Shown here piece by piece: positions 7,027 through 15,202 of a stretch of 33,441 nucleotides of DNA. Source of the stretch: a virus; the IMG/VR virus record IMGVR_UViG_3300030012_001594, positions 6,257 through 39,697 of that record; one strand, written 5' to 3'. Positions within the stretch are counted from its first letter, which is position 1, and every line of letters begins with the position of its first letter. Made by a program: the position numbers and the translations under genes. Under the pieces are notes generated by a model. It was not told the DNA's origin and searched no databases. It saw only the letters and a program-made list of their open reading frames with translations.

Positions 7027-7934
7027 GTAAACCACCCGTCTAGTGTTGTTTGATTTCTATCCCTCTTTATTCTGGTCATGTCCCAACCCATCGCTCGATA
7101 GATTGGTTCAGCCTTCTTGACAACTGACTCTGAATAGAACTGCCAATCTGGTTGGAAGTCAAAGTCGTCAAGTTCCGCCACTGTTGAAACAGAGATGTAA
7201 GATGGTCTTACTATATCTCTGGTCAGTGGATGGATGTAGGTCTTTGCTGGTCTTTGTATTTTCAGGAAGAGATACGAATCCTTCAATTCGTGGTCTGCTA
7301 TGGTATCGTGAAACAGAACTCCCTCGATACCACTACCGACTGTTGGCCTCTTGCCCTCTGTTGTCCTGAAGTCAGGACTGTTGCAACATATCCTCTGCTT
7401 GGTGTTGATACCACTCAGTTCGTGTAGTGTGAATTTGTGATTCCACTTGTTGTCCTTGCAACTCTTGCAAATTACATTGAATCTGGATTCCTTGTATCTG
7501 GTTCTCTTGAGAACCTTCTTAATATCAATGTCACCATTCCTGACCTCATTGAAGATGTCATTGAGGTAATCCGTAATCTCATCTTCGCTCTTATCCTCGA
7601 CCCACATTCGCAATACTGCTATCTGAGTGTCCTTGGCTAGTTGCGTTTCTGATACCCTCTTCGCAGTGAATCCTGTCATTGTGAACTCAAGTTCATCCAA
7701 GTGCTTGTCATCCTTCCAAGAAATCAAACCTGCATTTCTGTTCTTGGTGTATCCAACACCCAATGACTGGAAGTATTTCTCAAACTCAAGTTGAACTGGA
7801 TGCTCTTCCAAGTTGAAGACGTTCGGGAATATCTTCTGAACCTCAGAGTTGACATGCTCGCAAACTTCCTTTGCCTTGTCAATACTGTCACATTCGACAT
7901 AGATTGAATCTGTGTGTCCATAAACTACCTTCAT
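7023..7934 (-). CDS. Family B DNA polymerase, C-terminal part (motif C, thumb, PIP box)
   Basis: The protein begins directly with motif C: KVVYGHTDSIYVE. The usual YGDTDS has His in place of the first Asp; the second Asp (D9), the one that binds both catalytic metals in family B enzymes, is kept. A typical thumb region follows (GLISWKDDKHL, then FTMTGFTAKRV), and CxxC/CC knuckles are present in the middle. The last residues, QTTLDGWF (295-302), form a textbook archaeal PIP box for clamp binding. The N-terminal part of the polymerase is a separate gene about 740 bases upstream. The two chains must assemble to give an active enzyme. Confidence 0.85.
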   Translation of the reverse strand: MKVVYGHTDSIYVECDSIDKAKEVCEHVNSEVQKIFPNVFNLEEHPVQLEFEKYFQSLGVGYTKNRNAGLISWKDDKHLDELEFTMTGFTAKRVSETQLAKDTQIAVLRMWVEDKSEDEITDYLNDIFNEVRNGDIDIKKVLKRTRYKESRFNVICKSCKDNKWNHKFTLHELSGINTKQRICCNSPDFRTTEGKRPTVGSGIEGVLFHDTIADHELKDSYLFLKIQRPAKTYIHPLTRDIVRPSYISVSTVAELDDFDFQPDWQFYSESVVKKAEPIYRAMGWDMTRIKRDRNQTTLDGWFT

Positions 7935-8128
7935 TCACTCTTCCTCCAAGAACCTAAAGTCATATTCTCTTCATCCAAGGAGATGATTCGTCTTAGTAGT
8001 TCATTCTTGATACCAAGGTAGGACTCTAGTTGCTCCTCTGATGCATCTCTCATGTATGTCTCCATCCATCGTAAGAGGGAGTTTAATTCCTCATACCTAG
8101 CAAAATCAATAGCCTCTTTTCTGTTCAT
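7931..8128 (-). CDS. Small helical protein between polymerase halves, 65 aa
   Basis: The sequence is charged and helical (KEAIDFARYEELNSLLRWM, then EEQLESYLGIKNELLRR) with no known domain that I recognise. It overlaps the polymerase C-terminal gene by four bases (ATGA) and its upstream neighbour likewise, so it is locked into one translation chain with both polymerase parts. A role as polymerase assembly factor is speculation from position only. Confidence 0.5.
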   Translation of the reverse strand: MNRKEAIDFARYEELNSLLRWMETYMRDASEEQLESYLGIKNELLRRIISLDEENMTLGSWRKSE

Positions 8129-8358
8129 TCTATCTTCTCCTTGTAATCGTCATGGTCTTTGGGCAACTTGTGTCGCCTTCTATTAATCATGTTTTGAAGA
8201 TACTCGCAGATGTTTTCTGCTCCCTTCCTGAATCTCTTCTCAGCAATCTTGTCTCCTTCTGGTATCATTTTAAGCATCAGTGGGTCTAACCATGCCTTTC
8301 TTCCAAGATGTTGTAATATCTCATACTCTACGTGTGTTACGCTTCTTGCTCTTTTCAT
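8125..8358 (-). CDS. Small basic protein between polymerase halves, 77 aa
   Basis: I do not recognise a family. The chain is basic (pattern VEYEILQHLGRKAWLDPLML, then MINRRRHKLPKDHDD), possibly a winged or plain helix-turn-helix, since the first part could be a short DNA-binding helix pair. Four-base overlaps join it to genes on both sides. Position inside the split polymerase locus suggests a replication role, but nothing more is visible. Confidence 0.45.
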   Translation of the reverse strand: MKRARSVTHVEYEILQHLGRKAWLDPLMLKMIPEGDKIAEKRFRKGAENICEYLQNMINRRRHKLPKDHDDYKEKIE

Positions 8359-8573
8359 TCTTCTTCACTTCCATATAATGCCCATTGGCTTCTTATTCCC
8401 CATTTCTTCAAGTCTTCCTTAGTCCACGGCTCTCTCATTCTCATTACATCACTAACTAACTGATTGATGCAATGTGGACATACAGGGCCATCAGGTGTGA
8501 TGGTTGCTATCGTCAACCTGTTACCATCTCTATCAATATCATTTTCTCTTCTGTGACATACTACACATTTCAT
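8355..8573 (-). CDS. Zinc-finger protein between polymerase halves, 72 aa
   Basis: I start at MKCVVCHRREND because GGAGGAAGAG lies just before that ATG and because this start touches the upstream stop (TGATG). A longer frame adds 11 residues. Two CxxC pairs are present, CVVC near the start and CPHC in the middle (GPVCPHCINQLV), as in treble-clef or HNH-like fingers, but the His-Asn-His catalytic set of HNH nucleases is not evident. The rest is helical with a KEDLKKWG segment. It is probably nucleic-acid or protein binding. Confidence 0.55.
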   Translation of the reverse strand: MKCVVCHRRENDIDRDGNRLTIATITPDGPVCPHCINQLVSDVMRMREPWTKEDLKKWGIRSQWALYGSEEE

Positions 8574-8680
8574 CACTCTTCCTCCTTTACTTGTTTCTCT
8601 ATGCAACTACGACACCACCTGTTACCTACAGGAATAAACTCATCACAAGTCTCACATTTGACAGTGACAATTCCGTTCAT
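8573..8680 (-). CDS. Zinc-ribbon microprotein after polymerase N-part, 35 aa
   Basis: The frame holds two knuckles, CETC and CRSC (VKCETCDEFIP ... NRWCRSCIEK), a minimal zinc ribbon of the kind seen in 'double zinc ribbon' families. Its ATG overlaps the stop of the polymerase N-terminal gene (ATGA), and its stop overlaps the next start. The paired cysteines and both overlaps make it credible despite its size. Role unknown. Confidence 0.5.
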   Translation of the reverse strand: MNGIVTVKCETCDEFIPVGNRWCRSCIEKQVKEEE

Positions 8681-10374
8681 TCTAATTCCCTCACAACAGA
8701 AGCGGCTTCTCTTATTGCCTCTCTCGCACTTGCAGTGATACAAGCGGCTAAGTCAACATCAGCCCATCCGAATCCTTGGAAGGCAATGATGCCATAGAAG
8801 GAAGCCATCAGTCTCTTGACTGCTAGTTGGTTGTTGTTCCATTTGGTGTACTCATCTTCATCAGTGGCTTCCTTCATCTTCTTCTTGTAGTCGTTCCTAA
8901 GTCCTTTCAGATTAATCAAGGCTCTAGGAAGAACGCCTAGTTCATCAGTCTTGAAGTATCTCATATCCTCAACGGACACCTTGCTGAAATCCTTCGGTGT
9001 ACGGAGATTGACTCCTAACTTGGTCGGCTCCTCAGAACGCGATTCCCAAGAGATGTTACGTGCGATAATCATACTCGGATACAGACCCGCGAAGTCAAAT
9101 GCGGCTACACCCAAATGCAGACCATTTGTACCTTCACTGAGCGGGTCATAGACCATTGCCCCATCGTAGGATACCCTATCTCCTCTCTGCCCCGTAGGAG
9201 GCTTCCAGTAGGCATTACGCATGAAGTATATGTTGCCCATCTTACTAGCATGGAAACACGCATCAAAAGGTGCGCGTAGCAATCTCTGCAATGCGACGAT
9301 TGCATCTACTGTGTGGTTCATCTCATCTATCCTAACCAACAACTCAACGTCTTTCTTAGCGTATTTCAGGTATGTATCTGCCTCCTCCAACCATGCTCTA
9401 GCGAAGAAGTCATTCTTGTCAGGGAACTTCTCACTGACTAGTTTCTTGTCACCGAGAACCTCTTCTGAGATGTAGTCTAATGCCATAGATGGTAATGTCC
9501 CTCTTTGAGAATCCATCCACTGTCTCTCAAAGGCCATGTCCAATGGTACGCAAATCCTACCTGCTATTGGTTGATATACCGCAGAGTACGAATTCACCTT
9601 CCTCTTACTATAGGTAACAGCGTCATCCTTCCAGTATACACCACTTACTTCATTGATGGGAGATAGTAGTCTAGCATCTATCTCATTGTGAATCATGCGC
9701 TCAATCAACTTCGGCAAATCGAACTTCCAACCGAACCAAGAGATTAGCATGTCAGGGTCTTTTTCTATCAAATCATTTAGGAAAGCCTGTAACATCTTTT
9801 GCTCAGAAACATATAGGCGGTTAGTAGGAACATCATATCCCTGCTCTAAGAATGTCTCCATTTCTGGTTGCCAGTGATAAGTAACATATCTTCTATCGTA
9901 GTTATCATAAACTACGATGCAGGTTATAGCACCTTCATGCTCTCCAACAGTCATCCACTCCATATCCCAATACCACTTACGCATCTCGTATTCAGGGAAG
10001 TCTGCATTGGAATACCTATCAACGCACCATCTGTGATGTAGCGGTACATCTGCCTCATAGGTGATGTCTCCCCTATTCTCAAAGAAGGAGCGAACGACCT
10101 TACTGAGACTTGGCTTCGATGGAGTCCAAGTTACCTCTTTCAGAGGCTTGCCATCTAGATTGTACCTGTTGCTAAAGTGATTAGCCTCGTAGTTCAACTT
10201 GATTCTGTACTTACCTAGGTTGTCAGTGACTAGCATATCAGCCACTTCCGCCACATCATCTTCGATGTAGAAGCGGGGCTTGTATACGTTGTAAGACTCA
10301 AAGTGAGATTCGACCTCGTTGTTCTTGTTTCTCCACCTGCTTAGTATTCCTTTCTCTGTTGCATTGATTATCAT
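8677..10374 (-). CDS. Family B DNA polymerase, N-terminal part (exonuclease, motifs A and B)
   Basis: This 565-residue chain has the proofreading motifs Exo I (WYWDMEW, D137 and E139), Exo II (WFGWKFDLP, D219) and Exo III (YAKKD, Y338 and D342). It then has polymerase motif A (DFAGLYPSMI, D427) and motif B (KRLMASFYGIIAFQGFG, K520 and Y527). It stops after the helix EAIREAASVVRELE, exactly where motif C should follow; motif C opens the separate gene at 7023-7934. No intein motifs are visible at the break. The ATG is preceded by GGTGA, which contains the clamp gene's stop codon. The split resembles the two-gene PolB of Methanothermobacter. Confidence 0.9.
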   Translation of the reverse strand: MIINATEKGILSRWRNKNNEVESHFESYNVYKPRFYIEDDVAEVADMLVTDNLGKYRIKLNYEANHFSNRYNLDGKPLKEVTWTPSKPSLSKVVRSFFENRGDITYEADVPLHHRWCVDRYSNADFPEYEMRKWYWDMEWMTVGEHEGAITCIVVYDNYDRRYVTYHWQPEMETFLEQGYDVPTNRLYVSEQKMLQAFLNDLIEKDPDMLISWFGWKFDLPKLIERMIHNEIDARLLSPINEVSGVYWKDDAVTYSKRKVNSYSAVYQPIAGRICVPLDMAFERQWMDSQRGTLPSMALDYISEEVLGDKKLVSEKFPDKNDFFARAWLEEADTYLKYAKKDVELLVRIDEMNHTVDAIVALQRLLRAPFDACFHASKMGNIYFMRNAYWKPPTGQRGDRVSYDGAMVYDPLSEGTNGLHLGVAAFDFAGLYPSMIIARNISWESRSEEPTKLGVNLRTPKDFSKVSVEDMRYFKTDELGVLPRALINLKGLRNDYKKKMKEATDEDEYTKWNNNQLAVKRLMASFYGIIAFQGFGWADVDLAACITASAREAIREAASVVRELE

Positions 10375-10378
10375 AATA

Positions 10379-11173
10379 TCACCTTGCTAGATATGGGGCT
10401 TTGACTAGCATGCTATCATCAGTCACTAGAACCAATGGTGATTCGTCTTTGAGGAACATGTGTATCTGCTTGCTCCCGTTGATGAACTTCAAGATGTCTC
10501 CTGTGAACTCCATAGTGGCTTCGCTATCTGGTAACACACAATCACCAATCTCGTAAACGAAGGAGTCAGTTACGCTTCTCTCGGAAGAGACAAGCACCTT
10601 CTCCTCAGTGGCATCAATTTTGTATCTAGCCAAGTCAACCACATCGCATGCTTTCATTGCATCACTCAGAACTCTCTCTGAGATTTGAATGTGGCAGTCA
10701 TACTCCGTTTTGCCGAACGATATTATAGGAGCAATTGCATTCTCATTTTCGTTGAAGTACTTGATGGGGTCAACCACTTTCAGGAACCTACCACTAATCA
10801 GACGAATCATATCGTGTGACGGGTGTTCTGTCACAAGTGGTAACTTGGCTATCTCATCACCATCTGTGATAGTCAGGAAGTCACCAACCAATAGCCTGAC
10901 TTCCCCATCGAACGGCTTTAGGTATGCTCTCGTCTTAGCGATGTCCAAGATGAACGTGGTCATCTGCTCGTCATTGGTTTGCACCTCTGAGCGGAATCCA
11001 CATGCAGTTGTCAAGTCAGCATTGTAGACGAAGAGTACATTCTCTTCGACTAGACAATATGCGTAATTAGACAGGGCTGAGTTCTTCGACTTGTTACCGT
11101 CGTAGTACTTACCCTTCATCTCTGCTTTCTCTAGTATCTCCTCTAGTTTCGTTTTCTCCATTGTTATTTCCAT
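10379..11173 (-). CDS. Sliding clamp (PCNA-like)
   Basis: The 264-residue length and two-fold alternating strand pattern suit a PCNA monomer. The end, IHMFLKDESPLVLVTDDSMLVK followed by APYLAR, matches the last strands of archaeal PCNA (hydrophobic strand, 'P..v', then 'APyl.'). The middle is divergent and I see no strong linker motif, so the assignment also leans on context: it lies between a RecA-like ATPase and a polymerase whose partner chain ends in a PIP box, and a clamp loader is encoded about 3 kb upstream. It should form a trimeric ring that tethers polymerase, ligase and nuclease to DNA. Confidence 0.65.
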   Translation of the reverse strand: MEITMEKTKLEEILEKAEMKGKYYDGNKSKNSALSNYAYCLVEENVLFVYNADLTTACGFRSEVQTNDEQMTTFILDIAKTRAYLKPFDGEVRLLVGDFLTITDGDEIAKLPLVTEHPSHDMIRLISGRFLKVVDPIKYFNENENAIAPIISFGKTEYDCHIQISERVLSDAMKACDVVDLARYKIDATEEKVLVSSERSVTDSFVYEIGDCVLPDSEATMEFTGDILKFINGSKQIHMFLKDESPLVLVTDDSMLVKAPYLAR

Positions 11174-11185
11174 TATTATTCCTCA

Positions 11186-12028
11186 TCATATCTCGCCCTT
11201 CTTTACTTCCTCAAATCCAGACCACTCTATCTTTCCCTTGTTGATGGAAAGCACCTTTCTCCTAGAACCAATTAGTTCAGGCATTCTAGCACTAGCCTCA
11301 ACAATGGCAGTGTAATCAGCACCACCTTGTTTTATCTCACGCTTCATCTTTATCGTAGCAGTGAAGATGTCCTCTGTGCTGTCATGCCAGTTGGCAACTA
11401 CTCCTATTGGATTTGCATTACCAGCATACTTGTCCTTAGAGTGTGCAACCACAATCCTATGACAAGGCAGTTCAAGTATCTCCTTGTGCAGTAGGTTTCT
11501 GTATGGTGTATTTCTATCACCCCATGCAAACGGTGGTTGCTTAATCACAGTGTCAGCATCTAGGTTGTGCTTCTCACGCATCTTAGTCTCACAGACATCA
11601 GTTAGCAACTTGTCAGCACCATCGACAATAACTGCCTTTAGTTTACCTTCATCCAAGTATTCCTTGGTTAGTTCCAAGAATGCTCTTGCGTTGTCCATAG
11701 TCTCATCGAAGTCAGCAAGGCTACCCTGCTTTCTCACTATGGGATTGAAGACAATTAGATTCTCCACATTGCCATAGTGGTTCTGCTTCACATCTATTGC
11801 CCTGTTGTCGAAGTCAAAGACAGTAACGACCTTACCATCCTTGATGTCTTGCTCCGTCAACAAATCCATAGCAGTTGCAGACTTGGCTGATTTAGCCTCG
11901 CCCCAAATACCAAGACACATGAATGCCTTGTTATTATTCTGCTTTTTCTTTATCGATGATAGTATTGCTTTCTTCCTGTCAGCGAAACTCACTTTCTCTT
12001 CCTTAGTCTCAGTCGTACTCCAACTCAT
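11186..12028 (-). CDS. RecA-fold ATPase, Sak4/AAA_24-like recombinase
   Basis: The chain of 280 residues has a Walker A variant CLGIWGEAKSAKSATAM and a Walker B strand LKAVIVDGADKLL, then HRIVVAHSKD after the central sheet. This is the layout of the phage RecA-like Sak4 / AAA_24 proteins, single-strand annealing or RadA-like recombinases that usually sit beside an SSB, as here. It probably loads on single-stranded DNA for recombination-dependent replication. The start at MSWSTTETKEEK has GGTGATTATA before it; a longer frame adds four residues. It overlaps the preceding gene by 20 bases. Confidence 0.65.
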   Translation of the reverse strand: MSWSTTETKEEKVSFADRKKAILSSIKKKQNNNKAFMCLGIWGEAKSAKSATAMDLLTEQDIKDGKVVTVFDFDNRAIDVKQNHYGNVENLIVFNPIVRKQGSLADFDETMDNARAFLELTKEYLDEGKLKAVIVDGADKLLTDVCETKMREKHNLDADTVIKQPPFAWGDRNTPYRNLLHKEILELPCHRIVVAHSKDKYAGNANPIGVVANWHDSTEDIFTATIKMKREIKQGGADYTAIVEASARMPELIGSRRKVLSINKGKIEWSGFEEVKKGEI

Positions 12029-12326
12029 TATAATCACCATATTCGTATTTTACATCTGCATTTCCTATTACCATTAGCAATCTATCTAGCCCTTCACTAC
12101 TACTCTTGACTCTTACTTCCTTACCTGATTTGGTATGGAGTTTGACCCAAAAGAGTCCTGTCTCTACGTTTCTCTTCCAAGTCATAAAGTCGATGTTCTC
12201 GGAATCGATACAGAAGGAACCCCCATGTATAGCATAAGATGTAATATGCCCATACGGTTCTAGGGACTTTTCCATAATTTTTACTTTCGGAGTTATGGAG
12301 AAGGAATCGTAATATCCCTTACCCAT
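12009..12326 (-). CDS. Hypothetical protein sharing a 10-residue block with the clamp loader, 105 aa
   Basis: No family recognised. Residues 16-25 (KIMEKSLEPY) match RFC small subunit residues 213-222 (RIVEKSLEPY), and the DNA beneath is identical over 23 bases. The rest (FMTWKRNVETGLFWVKLHTK, then VRVKSSSEGLDRLL) looks beta-rich. It lies between the RecA-like ATPase and another unknown gene, so a recombination-replication accessory is possible. Confidence 0.5.
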   Translation of the reverse strand: MGKGYYDSFSITPKVKIMEKSLEPYGHITSYAIHGGSFCIDSENIDFMTWKRNVETGLFWVKLHTKSGKEVRVKSSSEGLDRLLMVIGNADVKYEYGDYNELEYD

Positions 12327-12327
12327 A

Positions 12328-12693
12328 TTAGGCTCCCTCCTTCTTCTCTACATAATCATCGTACCAGTCACCCTCGCCCCTTGATTCGATGAATGCTTTC
12401 TTCTCTCCCTCATCATCGAACCACATTAATCCTACAGCATGATTATAGCGGTCCGTATCCAAGTATTGTTCTTTAAACGTCTTAGCCAGTTCCCTATCAT
12501 CCAACATGAATTTGCAGAACTCTTCGACACCTCTGTACTCCTCAGTATCCCACACAGACCCCAAGTGCTTGCAGAATTCAATCATCGTCCGTGCGCCGAT
12601 AAACTCTGATTCTACTGCTTCAACTAGTAACAGTTGATTATTGCCACCTGCGATTAGATATGAGACTTCATAATCATTCAGTATTGCCATCAT
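12328..12693 (-). CDS. Hypothetical acidic protein, 121 aa
   Basis: I do not recognise a domain. It is acidic and aromatic (FDDEGEKKAFIESRGEGDWYDD near the end), with a hydrophobic start (YLIAGGNNQLLLVEAVES). The start could be GTG at 12699 or ATG at 12693 or 12690; GGTGAGT just before favours the ATG pair. It directly follows the SSB-like gene. Acidic proteins of this size next to recombination genes can be inhibitors or DNA mimics, but that is only a possibility here. Confidence 0.45.
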   Translation of the reverse strand: MMAILNDYEVSYLIAGGNNQLLLVEAVESEFIGARTMIEFCKHLGSVWDTEEYRGVEEFCKFMLDDRELAKTFKEQYLDTDRYNHAVGLMWFDDEGEKKAFIESRGEGDWYDDYVEKKEGA

Positions 12694-12699
12694 ACTCAC

Positions 12700-13941
12700 C
12701 TAGAATATCCACTCGTCGTCTTCGGCGGTATCCAGCGTAGCATCAGGACTGCTTCCTCTAGCAGAGGTAACCAGCAGACCAACAGTGTTGATTGACACTT
12801 GCCTTGGGTTTCCATTCTCATCAGTTCCCTGAGAAGTCCTACCAACAACTACCACATTGGAACCAATGCCGAAGTTGATATCCAGACTCTCTGGAATCCA
12901 GCAGGTCGTTCCTGAGTAAGCCTCAGACTCATAGTCGAATCCAGCAGTCAGGTCATCAATCACAATTACCCTGTTTCCATTTGGAGTGACAGTCATGTTG
13001 ATTGAGTTGACAGTTCCATCTGTGAAGACGAACCTATCGTTCCAGTTGTCCTTGGCATCCAGCATGTTGTGATATGCCTCTAGGTTCACCAGTGGACTGT
13101 AGTTGTCACCGGAGAATTCCATCAGCGCATCTTGCATATCAGATGTGGACATTTCCCTCTTCCTTGGGTCATCATTCTCTAGGTCATCGTTGTAAGCAAG
13201 GGTCTTCACAGTGCTGTTCTTAGTACCGTGAATCTTCGTACCGTCGTTCGTATTGAGCATGCACTCAAAGTGAACAAACTCAAACGGCTTGGGGTTGAAG
13301 TCAACACTCTGCTCTCCCCTGAAACCGAAGAAGTACTTACCCATCTTACCGTTTATCTCACCGATGAAGACTCCGTTCCTTCTCCACTCCGATACTGGTA
13401 GTGGCTTACCGTACTTCGCCTTGTTCCAATCAGCGTTGTTGGTATCCAATGGGACGATGTACTGTCCTGCATCTACCTGCACGTTGTTGGTTGGCAGTGT
13501 CTTGACGGTCTTCAAGAGTTCCTCTCCATCCAACATCATCTTACCACTGTAGCCATCATCGCTCTCAGTGAAGATAGCGACCTTACCTAGACTGTAGGTA
13601 GTGTCTGCATCTCTGGTGTACTCACCAACTACCCGCTCTCGCTGGATAGCCATCATGTCTCTCGCATCTTCCAAACCAGCGAAGAAGCCGAATGCCTTCT
13701 TACCGAAGGGACTGTCATTGTCTTCACTCCCTTCTGTTGAAGTTGCCCTGCTCTGCATTGACCTGTTGTTGACGAAGAAAAGCCTCCACAGGCTTCTCGC
13801 CAACTGCAAGGATTCTTCATCCTTGTTTGGGTCAAGTGTGTTCGACTCACATATTGAGTTGAACTTGGCTAGGGCATCCTCTTCAGACATACCCAACTTC
13901 TTTGCGGCCATATTTATCTCATTCATCATTTTTTCTTCCAT
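12700..13941 (-). CDS. Probable single-stranded DNA-binding protein (RPA/SSB-like)
   Basis: The 413-residue protein has an N-terminal helical region, a beta-rich centre, and a C-terminal beta segment INFGIGSNVVVVGRTSQG followed by RQVSINTVGLLV that fits an OB-fold. It ends in an acidic tail with a hydrophobic tip, LDTAEDDEWIF, the same arrangement as the protein-binding tips of bacterial and phage SSBs (DDxIPF). It lies between RFC and RecA-like genes, the expected place for a replication SSB, and no other SSB is visible. It may combine several OB-folds as in archaeal RPA. Confidence 0.5.
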   Translation of the reverse strand: MEEKMMNEINMAAKKLGMSEEDALAKFNSICESNTLDPNKDEESLQLARSLWRLFFVNNRSMQSRATSTEGSEDNDSPFGKKAFGFFAGLEDARDMMAIQRERVVGEYTRDADTTYSLGKVAIFTESDDGYSGKMMLDGEELLKTVKTLPTNNVQVDAGQYIVPLDTNNADWNKAKYGKPLPVSEWRRNGVFIGEINGKMGKYFFGFRGEQSVDFNPKPFEFVHFECMLNTNDGTKIHGTKNSTVKTLAYNDDLENDDPRKREMSTSDMQDALMEFSGDNYSPLVNLEAYHNMLDAKDNWNDRFVFTDGTVNSINMTVTPNGNRVIVIDDLTAGFDYESEAYSGTTCWIPESLDINFGIGSNVVVVGRTSQGTDENGNPRQVSINTVGLLVTSARGSSPDATLDTAEDDEWIF

Positions 13942-13943
13942 TT

Positions 13944-14195
13944 TTATTCACCTTTTCTTTTTGTTTGTAAGATTTCCAATACGGCTTCTGCACTTATGAC
14001 AACACCTGCCAAAATCCAGAACCAATCGGAATCTAATGTCAATATCCCTGCTAACTTTAGCAAGGGAAGTATAGTCAGGAGCAAGCCCCCAACTAAGATT
14101 ATTTCATACCTAAGCAACAAGTGCTTGATATCATCCTTGTCTATTTTCCCATCATCATTAAAATCTAATATTTGTCTTACCATTCTCATCACCAT
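13944..14195 (-). CDS. EF-hand membrane protein, 83 aa
   Basis: Residues 11-22 (DFNDDGKIDKDD) form a near-perfect EF-hand loop: D at 1, N at 3, D at 5, G at 6, I at 8, D at 9 and D at 12. Two membrane segments follow (IILVGGLLLTILPLLKLAGI and WFWILAGVVISAEAVLEIL). A calcium-binding loop fused to two membrane spans suggests a calcium-sensing or ion-linked membrane protein. Three in-frame ATGs lie at the start (14195, 14189, 14183); the last has GGTGATGAG before it. It sits between SSB and RFC genes without an obvious link to them. Confidence 0.55.
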   Translation of the reverse strand: MVMRMVRQILDFNDDGKIDKDDIKHLLLRYEIILVGGLLLTILPLLKLAGILTLDSDWFWILAGVVISAEAVLEILQTKRKGE

Positions 14196-14200
14196 TCATA

Positions 14201-14287
14201 TTAATTCCATCTCCTATTATTGTCGAATATTATCTTATACAATCCTCTCATTATAACAAATGCAAAAAATACCTCTATTCCACTCAT
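14201..14287 (-). CDS. Hydrophobic microprotein, 28 aa
   Basis: The frame (MSGIEVFFAFVIMRG then a basic end) overlaps the stop of the RFC gene by ATGA and carries a short membrane-like stretch. It is close to the limit of what can be called, and the reason to list it is the overlap pattern used throughout the array. Another membrane gene follows directly. Function unknown. Confidence 0.35.
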   Translation of the reverse strand: MSGIEVFFAFVIMRGLYKIIFDNNRRWN

Positions 14288-15198
14288 ATCATCTGTCCTA
14301 TCATCCAACCAGCGAGAACCTTCGGTGTCATATTGGAACTGCGCCACTCTGTTTCACCTATCACCCTCAGAAGTTGAAACTTCCTTGTTGAGTCATAATC
14401 TGACTTCATCACCGCGTCGTGTAAATTTACACTGATGGTCTTCATATCTGTCGAATCATAAATCAATTGATGCACCTTCTGTAGAGAATTATCATAGTTC
14501 TTATCGTATATTAATTTCAATATCTCCGTATACGGTTCTAGGGACTTTTCCACAATTCTTGATAGGGTCGTTCCGCTAAAAACACAAGCCTGTAACTCGC
14601 CTATCGCCCTTCTCATATCTCCATGCATATGATTAATGAAGGTTTCTAACTCATCATCGGAGAACTTCTGAGCATGATTCTCGCTCTCCAATACGTTCTT
14701 TAGAACCACTTTCATATCCTCTGGTTCTAGTCTCCTGAACTGGTAGTTGGCACATCTAGACTGTAAGGGATGGATTATCCTGTGCCTGTCATTGCACGTG
14801 ATTACGAATCTCACGTTGTCGGCATATCTCTCCATCACTCTCTTCAAAGCATTCTGTGCATCCTTGGTCATACCGTCCATCTCATCCAGCAGGATGATTT
14901 TGAAAGGCACATCACCGATGCTCTGTGTTGATGCAATCTCCTTTATCTTGGTTCTAACGGTATCCAACTTCCTGTCATCAGAAGCATTAATCTCAAAGAA
15001 GTTACCTTCTAGATTACCTGCTAGTATCTCGTTGACAAGAGCGATTGATGCCGCCGTCTTGCCAACTCCCGCTATACCGTACAACAGTATATTGGGCATC
15101 TCCTTGTTTACCACCCAATGCTCGGCATCTATCACGAATGCCCTCTGCCCTTGGATGTCTGCTAATTTACTTGGTCTATATTTCTCTGTCCATAACAT
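14284..15198 (-). CDS. rfcS: Clamp loader small subunit (RFC-S)
   Basis: The start LWTEKYRPSKLADIQGQ is the RFC box of archaeal small subunits. Walker A is GIAGVGKT (41-48), Walker B LLDEMDGM (D105, E106; the usual DEAD box reads DEMD), and the SRC arginine-finger motif is S147-R148-C149. At 304 residues it is slightly shorter than cellular RFC-S (about 320). It should form the four-copy core that opens the PCNA ring. The upstream gene at 15825-16688 may be its divergent large-subunit partner. Residues 213-222 repeat a block found in the protein at 12009-12326. Confidence 0.9.
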   Translation of the reverse strand: MLWTEKYRPSKLADIQGQRAFVIDAEHWVVNKEMPNILLYGIAGVGKTAASIALVNEILAGNLEGNFFEINASDDRKLDTVRTKIKEIASTQSIGDVPFKIILLDEMDGMTKDAQNALKRVMERYADNVRFVITCNDRHRIIHPLQSRCANYQFRRLEPEDMKVVLKNVLESENHAQKFSDDELETFINHMHGDMRRAIGELQACVFSGTTLSRIVEKSLEPYTEILKLIYDKNYDNSLQKVHQLIYDSTDMKTISVNLHDAVMKSDYDSTRKFQLLRVIGETEWRSSNMTPKVLAGWMIGQMI

Positions 15199-15202
15199 AT
15201 TC

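Noticed and set aside
7934-8677. Split intein at the polymerase break
   Set aside because: Neither chain carries intein splicing blocks; the N-part ends in ordinary polymerase sequence and the C-part begins directly at motif C.
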